Of a DNA stretch of 64,000 nucleotides, positions 17,615 through 27,446 are shown one piece after another (position 1 is the first letter of the stretch; every line of letters begins with the position of its first letter). The translations under genes and the position numbers were made by a program. This stretch comes from Chitinophaga sp. GbtcB8. Its GTDB lineage: Bacteria > Bacteroidota > Bacteroidia > Chitinophagales > Chitinophagaceae. Under the pieces are notes generated by a model. It was not told the origin of the DNA and did not search any database. It saw only the letters and a program-made list of their open reading frames with translations. The stretch covers positions 59,839 through 123,838 of the forward strand of contig NZ_JAGXJN010000021.1 of the NCBI RefSeq assembly GCF_019091455.1, in the 5' to 3' direction.

Positions 17615-20008
17615 ATGACTAAGCGCATGCGATTATTAACAGCTATATTTTTACTGGTAACCATCTATGCCCAGGCCCAGGACAGCAGCCGCGCGCAGCT
17701 ATTTGACGCAGGCTGGCGTTTTCACCGGGGCGGGGCGCAAGGCGCTGATGAACCGGATTTTGACGATTCCCAATGGCGTGCAATAGACCTGCCGCATGAC
17801 TGGAGTATTGAAGACCTGCCCGGCACACAATCACCCTTTAGTCCGGATGCGATTAGCCAGGTAAGTGGTGGTTTTACCACTGGTGGCACTGGCTGGTACC
17901 GCAAAACATTTACAATACCTGCTGTACAAAAAGGCAAGCGTGTACATGCGCAGTTTGATGGTATTTATATGAATGCGGAGATCTGGTTCAATGGAAAAAA
18001 ACTGGGTAAACACCCTTACGGGTATACGTCTTTCTGGTACGATGTTACGGATCGTATCAAATGGAATGAAAAAAATGTGCTGGCCGTAAAGGTCAGGAAT
18101 GAAGGGGAGAACAGCCGCTGGTATGCCGGTTCAGGCATTTACCGCCATGTATGGCTGCAGGTGATGGACCCGGTACATGTAGCGCAGTGGGGAACTTATA
18201 TTACTACTCCACAGGTAAGTGCAGCCACGGCTGGTGTGCATATAAGTACTAAGGTCCTGAATGAAAGTACCGGTGCCGCATCCATAAAGCTGGTTACCCG
18301 CATTTTAAATGCAAAGGGAAAAGAGGTGGCTGCTGCCAACAACACGCAAAGCTTAACCCCAAAAGATACTGTTACCTATAACCAGGACCTGGCAGTAGCC
18401 CGTCCTGAGCTGTGGTCTGTTACCACGCCGGTATTGTATACTGCTGTAACATCCGTTTACCGCGACGGACAGCTGGTTGATCAGCTGCAAACTCCTTTCG
18501 GCATCCGCAGCATCACCGCTGATGCCGTGAATGGCTTCCGTTTGAACAGGCAGCCGCTGAAATTAAAAGGCGGTTGTGTGCACCATGATAATGGGCCCCT
18601 AGGCGCAAAGGCCTACGACCGTGCAGAGGAACGTAAGGTAGAAATACTAAAAGCCAGCGGGTACAACGCCATCCGCTGCGCGCATAACCCGCCCTCTCCC
18701 GCTTTCCTGGATGCCTGCGACCGTTTAGGCATGCTGGTGATAGATGAAGCCTTTGATGCCTGGACGCAGGGTAAAAATCCGGACGATTATCATCTCTACT
18801 TTAATGACTGGTGGAGGAAAGATGTGGAAAGCATGGTGTATCGCGACCGCAATCATCCGTCCATCATTATGTGGAGTACCGGCAACGAGATCCCGAACCG
18901 CGAAAAGCCGGAAGTAGTGAGCGTTGCCAAAATGCTCAGTGATCACATCCGCACACTGGATACCACACGGTTTATAACCTGTGGGGTGAACGGCGTAACG
19001 CCGGATAAAGATCCTTTCCTGGCTACACTGGACATTGCCGGTTATAACTACGCGCGTGATAAATACGCAACAGACCATCAGCGTTTGCCCGACCGCGTTA
19101 TGTTTGCCACAGAATCTTTACCGCTGGAAGCATTTGATTACTGGATGGGTGTAACAGATCATCCCTGGGTGATCGGTGATTTTGTATGGACCTCCTTTGA
19201 TTATATAGGAGAAGCCAGCATTGGATGGCTGGGTTACTGGCAGCGGCAGCACTTCTACCCCTGGAACCTGGCCTATTGCGGCGATATAGATATCTGCGGC
19301 TGGAAACGCCCGCAATCCTATTACCGGGATGTATTGTGGAAACCCGGCCAGGTATCGGTTTTTGTAAAGCCGCCTAAGCCTTCTTTCCCCACCAATCCAA
19401 ATAAAGTGGACTGGAGCCATTGGGAATGGCATGATGTGGTAGCAGACTGGAACTGGAAAGGTTATGAAAAGCAGCCGCTGGAAGTGGAAGTATATTCTTC
19501 CTGTGAGCAGGTGGAGCTTTTCCTGAACAATCGTTCTTTAGGAAAACAACCCACCAGCCGCGCTAATAAGTTTACCGCTACTTTCAAGGTCCCTTATGAA
19601 GCAGGTACGCTGGAAGCAATAGGTTATAATGGCAACAAAAAGATAAACACTGCTGTATTACGCACTGCAGCTGCACCTGCACAGCTCAAGCTCACAGCAG
19701 ATCATAACAGCATGCAGGCTAATAACCAGGACCTGGTATATATCACAATAGAATTACTGGATGCCAACGGTGTGCGTGATCCTAAAGCAGAGAACCTGGT
19801 ACAGTTTTCCATAGCAGGCCCGGGTACCATTATAGGAGTGGGTAATGCAAACCCTACTAGTACAGAAAGCTACCAGCTGCCGCAGCGTAAAGCCTGGCAG
19901 GGCAGGTGTTTAGTGATAGTGAAAGGTACAGGAGAGCCGGGGAATGTGGTGTTAAAGGCAAAGGCGGAGGGGTTAGAGGAGGGGCAGGCGAGTATTGTGG
20001 TGAAATGA
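17615..20008 (+). CDS. GH2 beta-galactosidase-family enzyme
   Basis: 797 residues, secreted (MTKRMRLLTAIFLLVTIYAQAQ). Domain order: jelly-roll sugar-binding domain (LFDAGWRFHRGG, GGTGWYRKTF, YMNAEIWFNGKKLGKHPYG), immunoglobulin-like domain, TIM barrel, then C-terminal DUF4982 and another Ig-like domain. The acid/base is Glu425 in STGNEIPN and the nucleophile Glu500 in FATESLP, both intact. HHDNGPLGAKA and RCAHNPPSPAFLDACDRLGMLVIDE are diagnostic. GH2 members cleave beta-galactose, beta-glucuronic or beta-galacturonic acid; in a pectin locus any of these fits. It ends 10 bases from the convergent nuclease gene. Confidence 0.93.
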   Translation: MTKRMRLLTAIFLLVTIYAQAQDSSRAQLFDAGWRFHRGGAQGADEPDFDDSQWRAIDLPHDWSIEDLPGTQSPFSPDAISQVSGGFTTGGTGWYRKTFTIPAVQKGKRVHAQFDGIYMNAEIWFNGKKLGKHPYGYTSFWYDVTDRIKWNEKNVLAVKVRNEGENSRWYAGSGIYRHVWLQVMDPVHVAQWGTYITTPQVSAATAGVHISTKVLNESTGAASIKLVTRILNAKGKEVAAANNTQSLTPKDTVTYNQDLAVARPELWSVTTPVLYTAVTSVYRDGQLVDQLQTPFGIRSITADAVNGFRLNRQPLKLKGGCVHHDNGPLGAKAYDRAEERKVEILKASGYNAIRCAHNPPSPAFLDACDRLGMLVIDEAFDAWTQGKNPDDYHLYFNDWWRKDVESMVYRDRNHPSIIMWSTGNEIPNREKPEVVSVAKMLSDHIRTLDTTRFITCGVNGVTPDKDPFLATLDIAGYNYARDKYATDHQRLPDRVMFATESLPLEAFDYWMGVTDHPWVIGDFVWTSFDYIGEASIGWLGYWQRQHFYPWNLAYCGDIDICGWKRPQSYYRDVLWKPGQVSVFVKPPKPSFPTNPNKVDWSHWEWHDVVADWNWKGYEKQPLEVEVYSSCEQVELFLNNRSLGKQPTSRANKFTATFKVPYEAGTLEAIGYNGNKKINTAVLRTAAAPAQLKLTADHNSMQANNQDLVYITIELLDANGVRDPKAENLVQFSIAGPGTIIGVGNANPTSTESYQLPQRKAWQGRCLVIVKGTGEPGNVVLKAKAEGLEEGQASIVVK

Positions 20009-20018
20009 GATGCTTGAA

Positions 20019-21050
20019 TTATTTCTTCTTTGTTATAGCGATAGCTTTTTGCAGTTTTTGCGTTAATAGTTTTTTAGAAGGCAGCTGTGTCATATACTCA
20101 GCAACACGTATGTGGCCTTTGTCCAGTTCTAACAACCGGATCTGTTCGGATTGTTTTTCGGAGCAAAGAATAAGTCCGATAGGATTATCTTCACCTTCCT
20201 TTTTTTCGTGTTGGTCAAGCCATTTAAGGTATAGCTCCATTTGCCCCTTATAAGCAGCTTTGAATTTGCCTAATTTCAGATCAATGGCTACCAGGCGTCT
20301 TAAGCCTCTATGATAAAATAGAAGATCTATCCTGTAATCATCTTCATCAATCTGTATCCTCTTTTGCCGGGCTAAAAAAGCAAAATCAGTTCCCAGTTCT
20401 ATAATAAATTGTTGCAGCTGTTTTAGAATGGCTGATTCCATGTCCTGCTCACTATAAGTATCCTGCAGTCCAAGAAAATCCAATACATACGGATCACGGA
20501 ATACCAGGTCAGGGGTGAGCTTGTTTTCTGTTTGTAATAGGGCAAGTTCTTTCTTTATCAGCTTTGTTGGCTTCTTTGATAGCGCAGTACGTTCATATAA
20601 CATGCTATCTATCCTTTCCTGCAGCAATCGTGTACTCCACTTTTCCCTTTGGCAAAGCTGCATATAAAAATCTCTCTTAACACTATCATTAATAAAGATC
20701 AGTATTCGGATATGTGTCCAGCTTAATTGTCTACTCAGTGCGTAGATTTTCTTATCCTGAATTGTCTCCGCACTGCGTAGACAATTCCAAAGCTGCTGTT
20801 TGGACCAACCCCTTCCTAAAGCTGAAGTTAACTGCTGTGCCAGCTTTGTTACAATCTGCTCTCCGTAATCCGCTCTTTTATGTTTTAATATCTGCTTATT
20901 AATGACCTTTCCTATTTTCCAATAAAGTAAAGTGATCTCACTGTTGATGGTTAAAGCAATCTGCTGGCGGCTTTGCTCAATGAGTGAAATAATGTCTTTG
21001 AATAATCTGCTTGTATTATTGCTATTCGATACACGCTTTTTATTTTCCAT
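20019..21050 (-). CDS. YhcG/DUF1016-family PD-(D/E)XK nuclease
   Basis: 343 residues. The N-terminal half is the DUF1016_N helical domain (INSEITLLYWKIGKVINKQI, YGEQIVTKLAQQLTSALGRGWSKQQLWNCLRSAETI, LSWTHIRILIFI). The C-terminal half is the YhcG_C PD-(D/E)XK nuclease fold with DYRIDLLFYHRGLRRLVAIDLKLGKF, giving the D...D-x-K active-site arrangement, and GLILCSEKQSEQIRLLELD. Its job is unknown; related genes travel with restriction and mobile islands. It is not glycan-related, lies antisense inside the carbohydrate locus and is visibly richer in A+T than its flanks, which suggests insertion. No transposase or terminal repeats were seen beside it. Confidence 0.92.
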   Translation of the reverse strand: MENKKRVSNSNNTSRLFKDIISLIEQSRQQIALTINSEITLLYWKIGKVINKQILKHKRADYGEQIVTKLAQQLTSALGRGWSKQQLWNCLRSAETIQDKKIYALSRQLSWTHIRILIFINDSVKRDFYMQLCQREKWSTRLLQERIDSMLYERTALSKKPTKLIKKELALLQTENKLTPDLVFRDPYVLDFLGLQDTYSEQDMESAILKQLQQFIIELGTDFAFLARQKRIQIDEDDYRIDLLFYHRGLRRLVAIDLKLGKFKAAYKGQMELYLKWLDQHEKKEGEDNPIGLILCSEKQSEQIRLLELDKGHIRVAEYMTQLPSKKLLTQKLQKAIAITKKK

Positions 21051-21107
21051 ATTGCTATTGAGTTTGCATATGGACTACATACGAGAGAGGGATGGTTTTT
21101 AGATTTG

Positions 21108-23402
21108 CTACTTCAACATCACTATCACATCTTTCTTTCTCTCCTTCGGCAGCACTTCCAGCTTCACAATCTTACCATCCTTCAAAATACCCTCTACCGT
21201 TGTCTCATACGGTGCATGCAACTTAAAATGCACATCCCATTTAGCCGGCCAGGCAGGAAAAACATAAATATGCCTGCCATCCGTTTGTAGCAGCATTTCC
21301 TGCAATCCTATCATCCCGGAGCCACCCTGGTTGTGATCTGGTGTCCAGTCAAAACCAGGCCCCCAGAAAGCAGGGAAACGGTTGGTACTATTTCTCAGTT
21401 TTTCCAATGTATAATAAGCCGCTTCTTTAGTAAGCCCTAAACGAGCACAGAAAATATTATCCTGTTTCCAGCCAACTGCGCTGCGGCGTGATATAGCATC
21501 TGTATCATACAGCCAGGTATTGCGTGCTGTATCCAGCCCAGGTTTGCCAATGCCATACATACCATAAGGAAATACAGGGTACAGCTGCGGCGTTTCCTGG
21601 TTATTGATCCGTTGCCAGGACTGTGCAGGCGAAATAGTCGTATGCCCCTGCATGTTACGGAAGGAGAGGGGCGGTATACGTTGCAGGAAAGCCTGCAGTT
21701 TTGCGCGTGTACTGTCTGCAATAGATAATTCCAGTAAGCGGCTGGTAACGGTATGCAAGCCCGCAATAGTAGTAGCAGAGTTATAAGCCAGCTTGTATGT
21801 TTCACCAGCGGAACCGGGATACAGCACCAGCTGCCCCTTACTATCCAGCGCAGCGCCGCCACGTAAGGTAGCCAGGTATTGATAGTGCTCATCAAAAAAA
21901 GTAATGCAGCTTTCAATAAGCGGCAGGTACTTTGAAATATCCTGCCCGCTGAAACGTTGCCAATCCAGTATCATCAGGCAAAATTCCAGCACAGTATCCC
22001 ATTCATATTCCAGCCAGTTATTGTATTCTACACCTTTATCAAAATCAGGAGGGCGCTTCCAGCCGTATTCACTGGCGGCAGGTAAACCGAAATTTTCCAT
22101 CTGCTCTGTGAAGCTGGCGCCTGCATGCCCCCAGTAAAAGCGGGTACGCGCCGTTGCATTTTGCAATGCCCGACGGTAAAATTCAAACTGCGCGGTCATC
22201 AGATCAAAGTCGCCGCTTTTCAGCAAGGGCCAGTACACCAGGCGTTGGTTCTGCGCGGTGAAAGTACCGCCACCCCAGCGCCGGAAATCTGGTGAAAAGG
22301 GAGTGCCTTTATTTACAAACACGGGATCGTAGGTAAATAGCCCGCCGTTAAACTTGGTAGGGTAAGCGCCGTAAACATTACAGCCCAGCATATAACGGAA
22401 CAGCTGGTAGTTACGGCTGGCCTGCCATTCAACGGTGTTGGTGTCTTTTTGAATGAAAATAAAGCTCCGGTCCCAGTACTGCTGCCACCAGGCTTGCGTT
22501 TTTTCAAAGCTGCTGCCGGCAGCTGCCGCTATTTGCTGCTGCAAACCCTGATACCAGTTAATAGTATCTATATGCAGCAGCACATTAATAGTATGATTAT
22601 GTGCCGCTTGCCTGCTTTGCAGCTGCCAGGCAGTGTAAGGCGTGTTCTGGTATTTACCGGTTGCAGTACCGGCAGCCTGCATATTACTGCCCCACATTGC
22701 TCCGCCGGAACTAAGCCCCTGCTGCGGATTCCAGAGCTGTGACTTTATTGCATTTAAACCCTGTTGCTGTACGGTAAAATCAAAGATCAGCTTATCATCC
22801 CGGTTACGGTGACAGAACAGCACCTGGTTTTCATGAAAAGCAATACTATCGTGATAGGCTGTTACCGGTATGGTGCCGCCTTTATAACCGGAAGAAGCAA
22901 GCAGCTCACCTGGCGATAATAACCGGTCTTTTGTGCGCCAGCTCTCATAACGCGCAATAGCTTTTACAAGCTGATTACTGTTTACCTCCACATGTATCAG
23001 GGGCTGAAAAACATCTACCCATACCCGGATCTTTGCCTGCAGCGGGCCTTTGCTGCCGCTGATATCAACATAACCCTGCCGCAGGTGCAAGGTTTGCCGG
23101 AATTGCGTGCCGTTCTCAAACGGGTTAGGCGTAAGCTTTACCCGCAGGCGCCCCTGTTTGAGCATAATGTTATGTTCATCGAATGCGCCGCTGCGGGAAA
23201 GGTAGCAGAATAGCTCCCCTTTCTCTACCCACACGTTTAGTCCTATATCACCGCCACCGCAAGGCATAGACTCGCCGGAGCTGCGGCTCTGGCGGGTCCA
23301 GGTAATATTGCAGGCATCCAGCTCCGGCTCCTGCGCCCATGTGTTAAGAGCGCATATAACCGGCAACAGGCAAAGTAATATATTGCGAAAACCCTGGTAC
23401 AT
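21108..23402 (-). CDS. DUF5703 secreted (alpha/alpha)-barrel glycosidase-like protein
   Basis: 764 residues with signal peptide (ending CALNTWAQ). The N-terminal DUF5703 beta domain is recognisable from SSGESMPCGGGDIGLNVWVEKGELFCYLSRSGAFDEHNIMLKQGRLRVKLTPNPF (about residues 40-95). The C-terminal two thirds resemble the (alpha/alpha)6 toroid of GH95-type enzymes: GPGFDWTPDHNQGGSGMIGLQEMLLQTDGRHIYVFPAWPAKWDVHFKLHAPYET. No activity is established for the group that I know of. It is transcribed away from the neighbouring esterase gene across a 125-base divergent region. It is one of two minus-strand genes in an otherwise + strand locus. Confidence 0.8.
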   Translation of the reverse strand: MYQGFRNILLCLLPVICALNTWAQEPELDACNITWTRQSRSSGESMPCGGGDIGLNVWVEKGELFCYLSRSGAFDEHNIMLKQGRLRVKLTPNPFENGTQFRQTLHLRQGYVDISGSKGPLQAKIRVWVDVFQPLIHVEVNSNQLVKAIARYESWRTKDRLLSPGELLASSGYKGGTIPVTAYHDSIAFHENQVLFCHRNRDDKLIFDFTVQQQGLNAIKSQLWNPQQGLSSGGAMWGSNMQAAGTATGKYQNTPYTAWQLQSRQAAHNHTINVLLHIDTINWYQGLQQQIAAAAGSSFEKTQAWWQQYWDRSFIFIQKDTNTVEWQASRNYQLFRYMLGCNVYGAYPTKFNGGLFTYDPVFVNKGTPFSPDFRRWGGGTFTAQNQRLVYWPLLKSGDFDLMTAQFEFYRRALQNATARTRFYWGHAGASFTEQMENFGLPAASEYGWKRPPDFDKGVEYNNWLEYEWDTVLEFCLMILDWQRFSGQDISKYLPLIESCITFFDEHYQYLATLRGGAALDSKGQLVLYPGSAGETYKLAYNSATTIAGLHTVTSRLLELSIADSTRAKLQAFLQRIPPLSFRNMQGHTTISPAQSWQRINNQETPQLYPVFPYGMYGIGKPGLDTARNTWLYDTDAISRRSAVGWKQDNIFCARLGLTKEAAYYTLEKLRNSTNRFPAFWGPGFDWTPDHNQGGSGMIGLQEMLLQTDGRHIYVFPAWPAKWDVHFKLHAPYETTVEGILKDGKIVKLEVLPKERKKDVIVMLK

Positions 23403-23527
23403 ATTGTATAAGCGGGCAAAGTTAACAGAACATTTTTAAACGCTTGCTCCGGCAACGTTTGCGTAAAAAATTACTAATTTACCTGTATATTTCTGTAGTT
23501 TGATCGCTATAGCGGATCTAAAATTCC

Positions 23528-25558
23528 ATGTTGATGAAAGTACGGGGACTTTACCGTTTTAAGCAGCTGTTATCGAATAAGTGTTACTTATACAGTTATA
23601 CTAAAATTGCCATTGGCATTATATGCCTGTGGGCATTTCCCCTGTTTGCCCAACAATCCACTAACATCATTGACTGGCGGGCAGATGAAATGCTCAATAT
23701 TTACCTGATGCAGCAAATGCACCAGCAATATGTTTTGCGTAATACCCGCCTGCAAACGGCCCTGCAATCCGCGCAGGGAGTACGCAATTACCAGCAGCAG
23801 CTGCAGGCTGCTTATCATAAATTATTAGGTCCCTTACCGCAAAAAACACCGCTGCAGCCGGTTATAACAGGCACGCTGCAGCAGGATGGTTACCGTATTG
23901 AAAAGATCATTTATCAAAGCTTGCCTCAACATCATGTAACGGCCAATTTATACATACCGACAGGCAAAGGCCCTTTCCCTGCTGCGCTGTTGTTTTGCGG
24001 GCACGAGGCCACAGCCAAGTCTACACCCTCATATCAGCAAACAGCTATACTGCTCGCAAAAAATGGTTTTGTGGTGCTGATCATTGATCCCGTTTCACAG
24101 GGAGAACGTCACCAGCTTACGGACAGTACCGGCAAGCCTTTAACCAGGGGCGGTACTACGGAACATACTTTATTAAACGCGGCAGCTGCCCTGGTAGGCT
24201 CCAGCGTAGCGGCTTACGAGTTATGGGATAATGAGCGGGGGCTCGACTACCTCTTATCCCGCAGGGAAGTGGATACTGCCCGTATAGGTTGTTTAGGCAA
24301 TTCTGGCGGCGGTACGCAAACCGCTTACTTCATGGCCTTTGAGCCACGCATCAAAGTGGCCGCAGTATGCAGCTACATTACTTCCCGCGAAAGAACATTT
24401 GAGCTGGCCGGCCCGCTGGATGGTTGTGTGCAAATACCCAATGAAGGCAAGCAAGGCATTGAAATAGCTGATTACATGCACCTGCTGGCCCCTAAACCCT
24501 TATTAATATTATCCGGCCGGTACGACTTTGTAGATTATATCGGCGCTGTGCAGGCATACAACGAAGCCAGACAATGTTATACTACTTTAAATGCTACAGA
24601 CTATGTGCAGCTGGTAACGGTAGATGATGGCCACGGCATTTCCCAACCCAAGCGGGAAGCTGCCGTACGTTGGTTCCGTAAATGGTTTTATAAAGATGAA
24701 ACACCGGTAAAAGAAGGTATGCTGAATGTATTACCTGCAGCAACACTGAACTGCACTACTACCGGAGAGCTGAATAACAGCATGCCCAATGAGCTTACGC
24801 TACAGCAGCATTTCCTGCAAACCGCTACCATATTGGCTAACAGCCGGAAGAAGCTCACAGGCAAAGCGCTGGCAGATACCCTGCAACAGTTATTAGCATT
24901 AACAGCCCGTGAAAAAGTACAGGTAGAAGATACCGGCGCTCTTGCACACCCCTTAGGTAAAATAGAAAAGAAGCTGTTGCGCAGCGATCATGAGCCGCCC
25001 CTGCCGTTTTTGCTCATCCGGCCGCAGGAACAGAGCATCAAAAAAGTGCTGATCTGTTTACAGGATGAGGGCAAACGCAGCTTGCTGGATAGCGCTGCTT
25101 TGTTACAGCCGTATCTGCAAAAAGGTTATGCCATCCTGCTGCCTGATCTGCGGGGTATGGGCGAAACAGCCGACCGGCCTGAATTTAACAATACCAAGTT
25201 CTATAATAAAGAATACCGCAATGTAATGTCATCCCTGCATTTGGGGCGGCCACTCCTTGGGCAGCGCGTAACAGACCTGCAGCTCTTGCTGGATTATTTG
25301 CAGACAGATGCTGCTTTCCGGCAAAGTGAGGTGGCCGTACATGCCACCGGTATGAGCGCCCTGGTAGCGCTGCATGCCGCTGTGGTGGATGATCGCATCA
25401 AATACCTGCAGGTAGCGGACTACTTGCCTTCCTTTACCACTATTATTCAGCAGGTGTTGCAAAAGAACTGGTACAGTGCTGTAATACCAGATGTTTTGCG
25501 GTATTACGATGTGCCGGACCTGCTGCGGATAGTTGATAAGCGGTTTGCTTTTCCGTAG
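23528..25558 (+). CDS. Tandem alpha/beta-hydrolase (esterase-like), second half degenerate
   Basis: 676 residues with an N-terminal signal anchor or peptide (IAIGIICLWAFPLFAQ). Residues about 100-400 are an alpha/beta-hydrolase of the acetylxylan-esterase/CE type: nucleophile Ser259 in GCLGNSGGGTQ, a probable acid in LSGRYDFVDY and His369 in DDGHGISQ form a complete triad. Residues about 495-676 are a second alpha/beta-hydrolase-like domain (VLICLQDEGKRSL, ILLPDLRGMGETADRPEF), but its nucleophile elbow reads VHATGMSAL and lacks G-x-S-x-G, so it is probably inactive. A deacetylase for acetylated pectin sugars is the likely role. The start could also be the Met two codons later. Confidence 0.8.
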   Translation: MLMKVRGLYRFKQLLSNKCYLYSYTKIAIGIICLWAFPLFAQQSTNIIDWRADEMLNIYLMQQMHQQYVLRNTRLQTALQSAQGVRNYQQQLQAAYHKLLGPLPQKTPLQPVITGTLQQDGYRIEKIIYQSLPQHHVTANLYIPTGKGPFPAALLFCGHEATAKSTPSYQQTAILLAKNGFVVLIIDPVSQGERHQLTDSTGKPLTRGGTTEHTLLNAAAALVGSSVAAYELWDNERGLDYLLSRREVDTARIGCLGNSGGGTQTAYFMAFEPRIKVAAVCSYITSRERTFELAGPLDGCVQIPNEGKQGIEIADYMHLLAPKPLLILSGRYDFVDYIGAVQAYNEARQCYTTLNATDYVQLVTVDDGHGISQPKREAAVRWFRKWFYKDETPVKEGMLNVLPAATLNCTTTGELNNSMPNELTLQQHFLQTATILANSRKKLTGKALADTLQQLLALTAREKVQVEDTGALAHPLGKIEKKLLRSDHEPPLPFLLIRPQEQSIKKVLICLQDEGKRSLLDSAALLQPYLQKGYAILLPDLRGMGETADRPEFNNTKFYNKEYRNVMSSLHLGRPLLGQRVTDLQLLLDYLQTDAAFRQSEVAVHATGMSALVALHAAVVDDRIKYLQVADYLPSFTTIIQQVLQKNWYSAVIPDVLRYYDVPDLLRIVDKRFAFP

Positions 25559-25641
25559 CAGTCCCGTTATGTTTGCAACAGGTAGTACACTATAGTATAA
25601 TGAACGTTGTGAAAATATTTTTCATCTTTTGATCTCTGTCA

Positions 25642-27441
25642 ATGTCTGTCAAATCTTTTTTGCTGTATAGCACCATCATTGTAAGTCTCGCAGCTTGTTC
25701 GTCCAGGAAAAAGGAAAGGCTTCCTGTCGAAAGTCTGCCCATGGACCTGCTTAGCCTGGATAACCTGGATGCTTTTACCACACCGGGTAATAGCTGGCAA
25801 ATAGCCGGTAATGTATATATGAACCGGCAACAGCCGCACCATCTGGAAGTAAAGGAAGGTAAAGGTATCCTGGTATTTAATGCAGCTGCTAACGGTGAGC
25901 TGCCTACGAAAATGATGCATGGGGATCTAGACCTGGAGCTGGACTTCATGTTATCACCGCAGGCAAATGCCGCCATTCTTTTTCAGGGTAAATACCCGCT
26001 GCAGCTGCAGGATAGCTGGCTTAAAGACAGCATCACTGCAGCGGATTGCGGAGGGGTAGCAGATAAAGCACCTTTGCTGAATGCCTGCAAGGCGCCTGGT
26101 TTGTGGCAGCACCTGGTGGTGAAGTTTAAAGCAGCGCGCACTGGTAATAATGGCACTACGGAAGCAGGTTTTGAGTCTGTAATACTGAACGGGCGCACCA
26201 TTCAGCAGGACCCTGCATTGAGTGTCACTGCACAGGATACCTTGCGTAAACAGGTACAAACGCCCGGCCCCTTGCAGTTTAAAGTACATAACGGCCCTGT
26301 AGCTTTCCGCAACATCCGTTATAAAACCTATAACGATGCACGCGCCAGCATAACCGGCCTGCATTACCGTGTATACAAAGGCGTATATAAGAACCATGAT
26401 ACGTTGAAGCTGTTACTGCCCACCCGCTCAGGTAATACAGATTCGCTGACCTACCGTGTAGGCGATAAACGTGCGCAGCTGCTGCTGGAAGGCAAGCTGC
26501 AGCTGCCGGCAGAAGGGCACTATGTATTCAGTATCCGCGCCGGCGGGCCGGTACGGCTGATGATCGATGGGAATGAAATTGCCAATAACGGCGGTACCCG
26601 CGATTTTGAGCGCCCTTTTTACGGCGATACCTTACTGAAAGCCGGGCCGCACGATTTCCAGGTAAGCTATGCAAATTATGATGAAAGCCTGGTGCTGTTA
26701 TATGAAGGGCCGCATATTCCTTTTACCGCGCTTACTACACCTGCATCTGAACGGCAGGTTGAAGCATCCCCGCAAATGGAATATCCTGTTAAAACAAGCG
26801 CTGTTATTCAACGCGGCTTCATGGAGCATGGTAATAAAGTGGATCCCTATAGCATGGCGGTAGGCGCGCCGGGCGGCATTAACTATGCGTATGATATGGT
26901 GAACTATAGTCCTTTACTGGCCTGGCACGGGTCTTATATTGATGTGGCAGAGATGTGGCATGAGCGTGGAGAAAAACAGCTGGCCCGGCCTTTAGGCGCT
27001 CCGCTGGAGCTGGCAGGCATTCCCTGTATTGCAGAACTATCCGGTAAGGGTGCTGCCTGGCCGGATTCTATACGGGAAGACAGCAGCAGCTATACCAACC
27101 GCGGTTATAAACTATTACCCAATGACCTGCCGGTATTCTTTTACACGCTGCACCAATGGTCGGTAGAAGATTACCTGCATCCCCGCGCAGACGGGAAAGG
27201 GCTGGAAAGGGAAGTAACCATCAACAGTCCCGCATCGGCTAACGGTAATGCATACTGGTTAATGGGTAGTGGCGGCCTGATAGAAAAGCTGCCGGATGGC
27301 AGTTATGCGGTAGATGATAAACACTACTACATTGAAACCAAGGATCAGCCGGAGATTGTGGAAAGCAAAGGGCAATACCGCCTGGTGCTGCCCTTACAGG
27401 CCGGTAAAACTATGAACATTCATTACTCTATTATCTGGTAA
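25642..27441 (+). CDS. DUF1080-PA14 lipoprotein
   Basis: 599 residues. A lipobox VSLAAC with Cys19 predicts an outer-membrane lipoprotein. Residues about 35-235 are DUF1080 (laminarin-lectin-like fold; 3-keto-disaccharide hydrolase family): LLSLDNLDAFTTPGNSWQIAG, DLDLELDFMLSPQANAAILFQGKYPLQLQDS, KVHNGPVAFRNIRYKTY. Residues about 245-365 are PA14 (RVYKG, GKLQLPAEGHYVFSIRAGGPVRLMIDGNEIANN, DFQVSYANYDESLVLLYEGP). The C-terminal 230 residues contain GAPGGINYAYDMVNYSPLLAWHG and are not assigned. DUF1080 members can cleave 3-keto-glycosides; others only bind sugar. The next gene starts 5 bases downstream and is very probably a functional partner. Confidence 0.85.
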   Translation: MSVKSFLLYSTIIVSLAACSSRKKERLPVESLPMDLLSLDNLDAFTTPGNSWQIAGNVYMNRQQPHHLEVKEGKGILVFNAAANGELPTKMMHGDLDLELDFMLSPQANAAILFQGKYPLQLQDSWLKDSITAADCGGVADKAPLLNACKAPGLWQHLVVKFKAARTGNNGTTEAGFESVILNGRTIQQDPALSVTAQDTLRKQVQTPGPLQFKVHNGPVAFRNIRYKTYNDARASITGLHYRVYKGVYKNHDTLKLLLPTRSGNTDSLTYRVGDKRAQLLLEGKLQLPAEGHYVFSIRAGGPVRLMIDGNEIANNGGTRDFERPFYGDTLLKAGPHDFQVSYANYDESLVLLYEGPHIPFTALTTPASERQVEASPQMEYPVKTSAVIQRGFMEHGNKVDPYSMAVGAPGGINYAYDMVNYSPLLAWHGSYIDVAEMWHERGEKQLARPLGAPLELAGIPCIAELSGKGAAWPDSIREDSSSYTNRGYKLLPNDLPVFFYTLHQWSVEDYLHPRADGKGLEREVTINSPASANGNAYWLMGSGGLIEKLPDGSYAVDDKHYYIETKDQPEIVESKGQYRLVLPLQAGKTMNIHYSIIW

Positions 27442-27446
27442 ATAAT

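Noticed and set aside
19906..20253. 115-codon + strand frame overlapping the GH2 end and the nuclease gene
   Set aside because: Shadow of two genes with strong homology in other frames.
20019..21050. YhcG-type gene as a transposase of an insertion sequence
   Set aside because: The protein has the DUF1016 and PD-(D/E)XK pattern, and no terminal inverted repeats or target duplications were seen.
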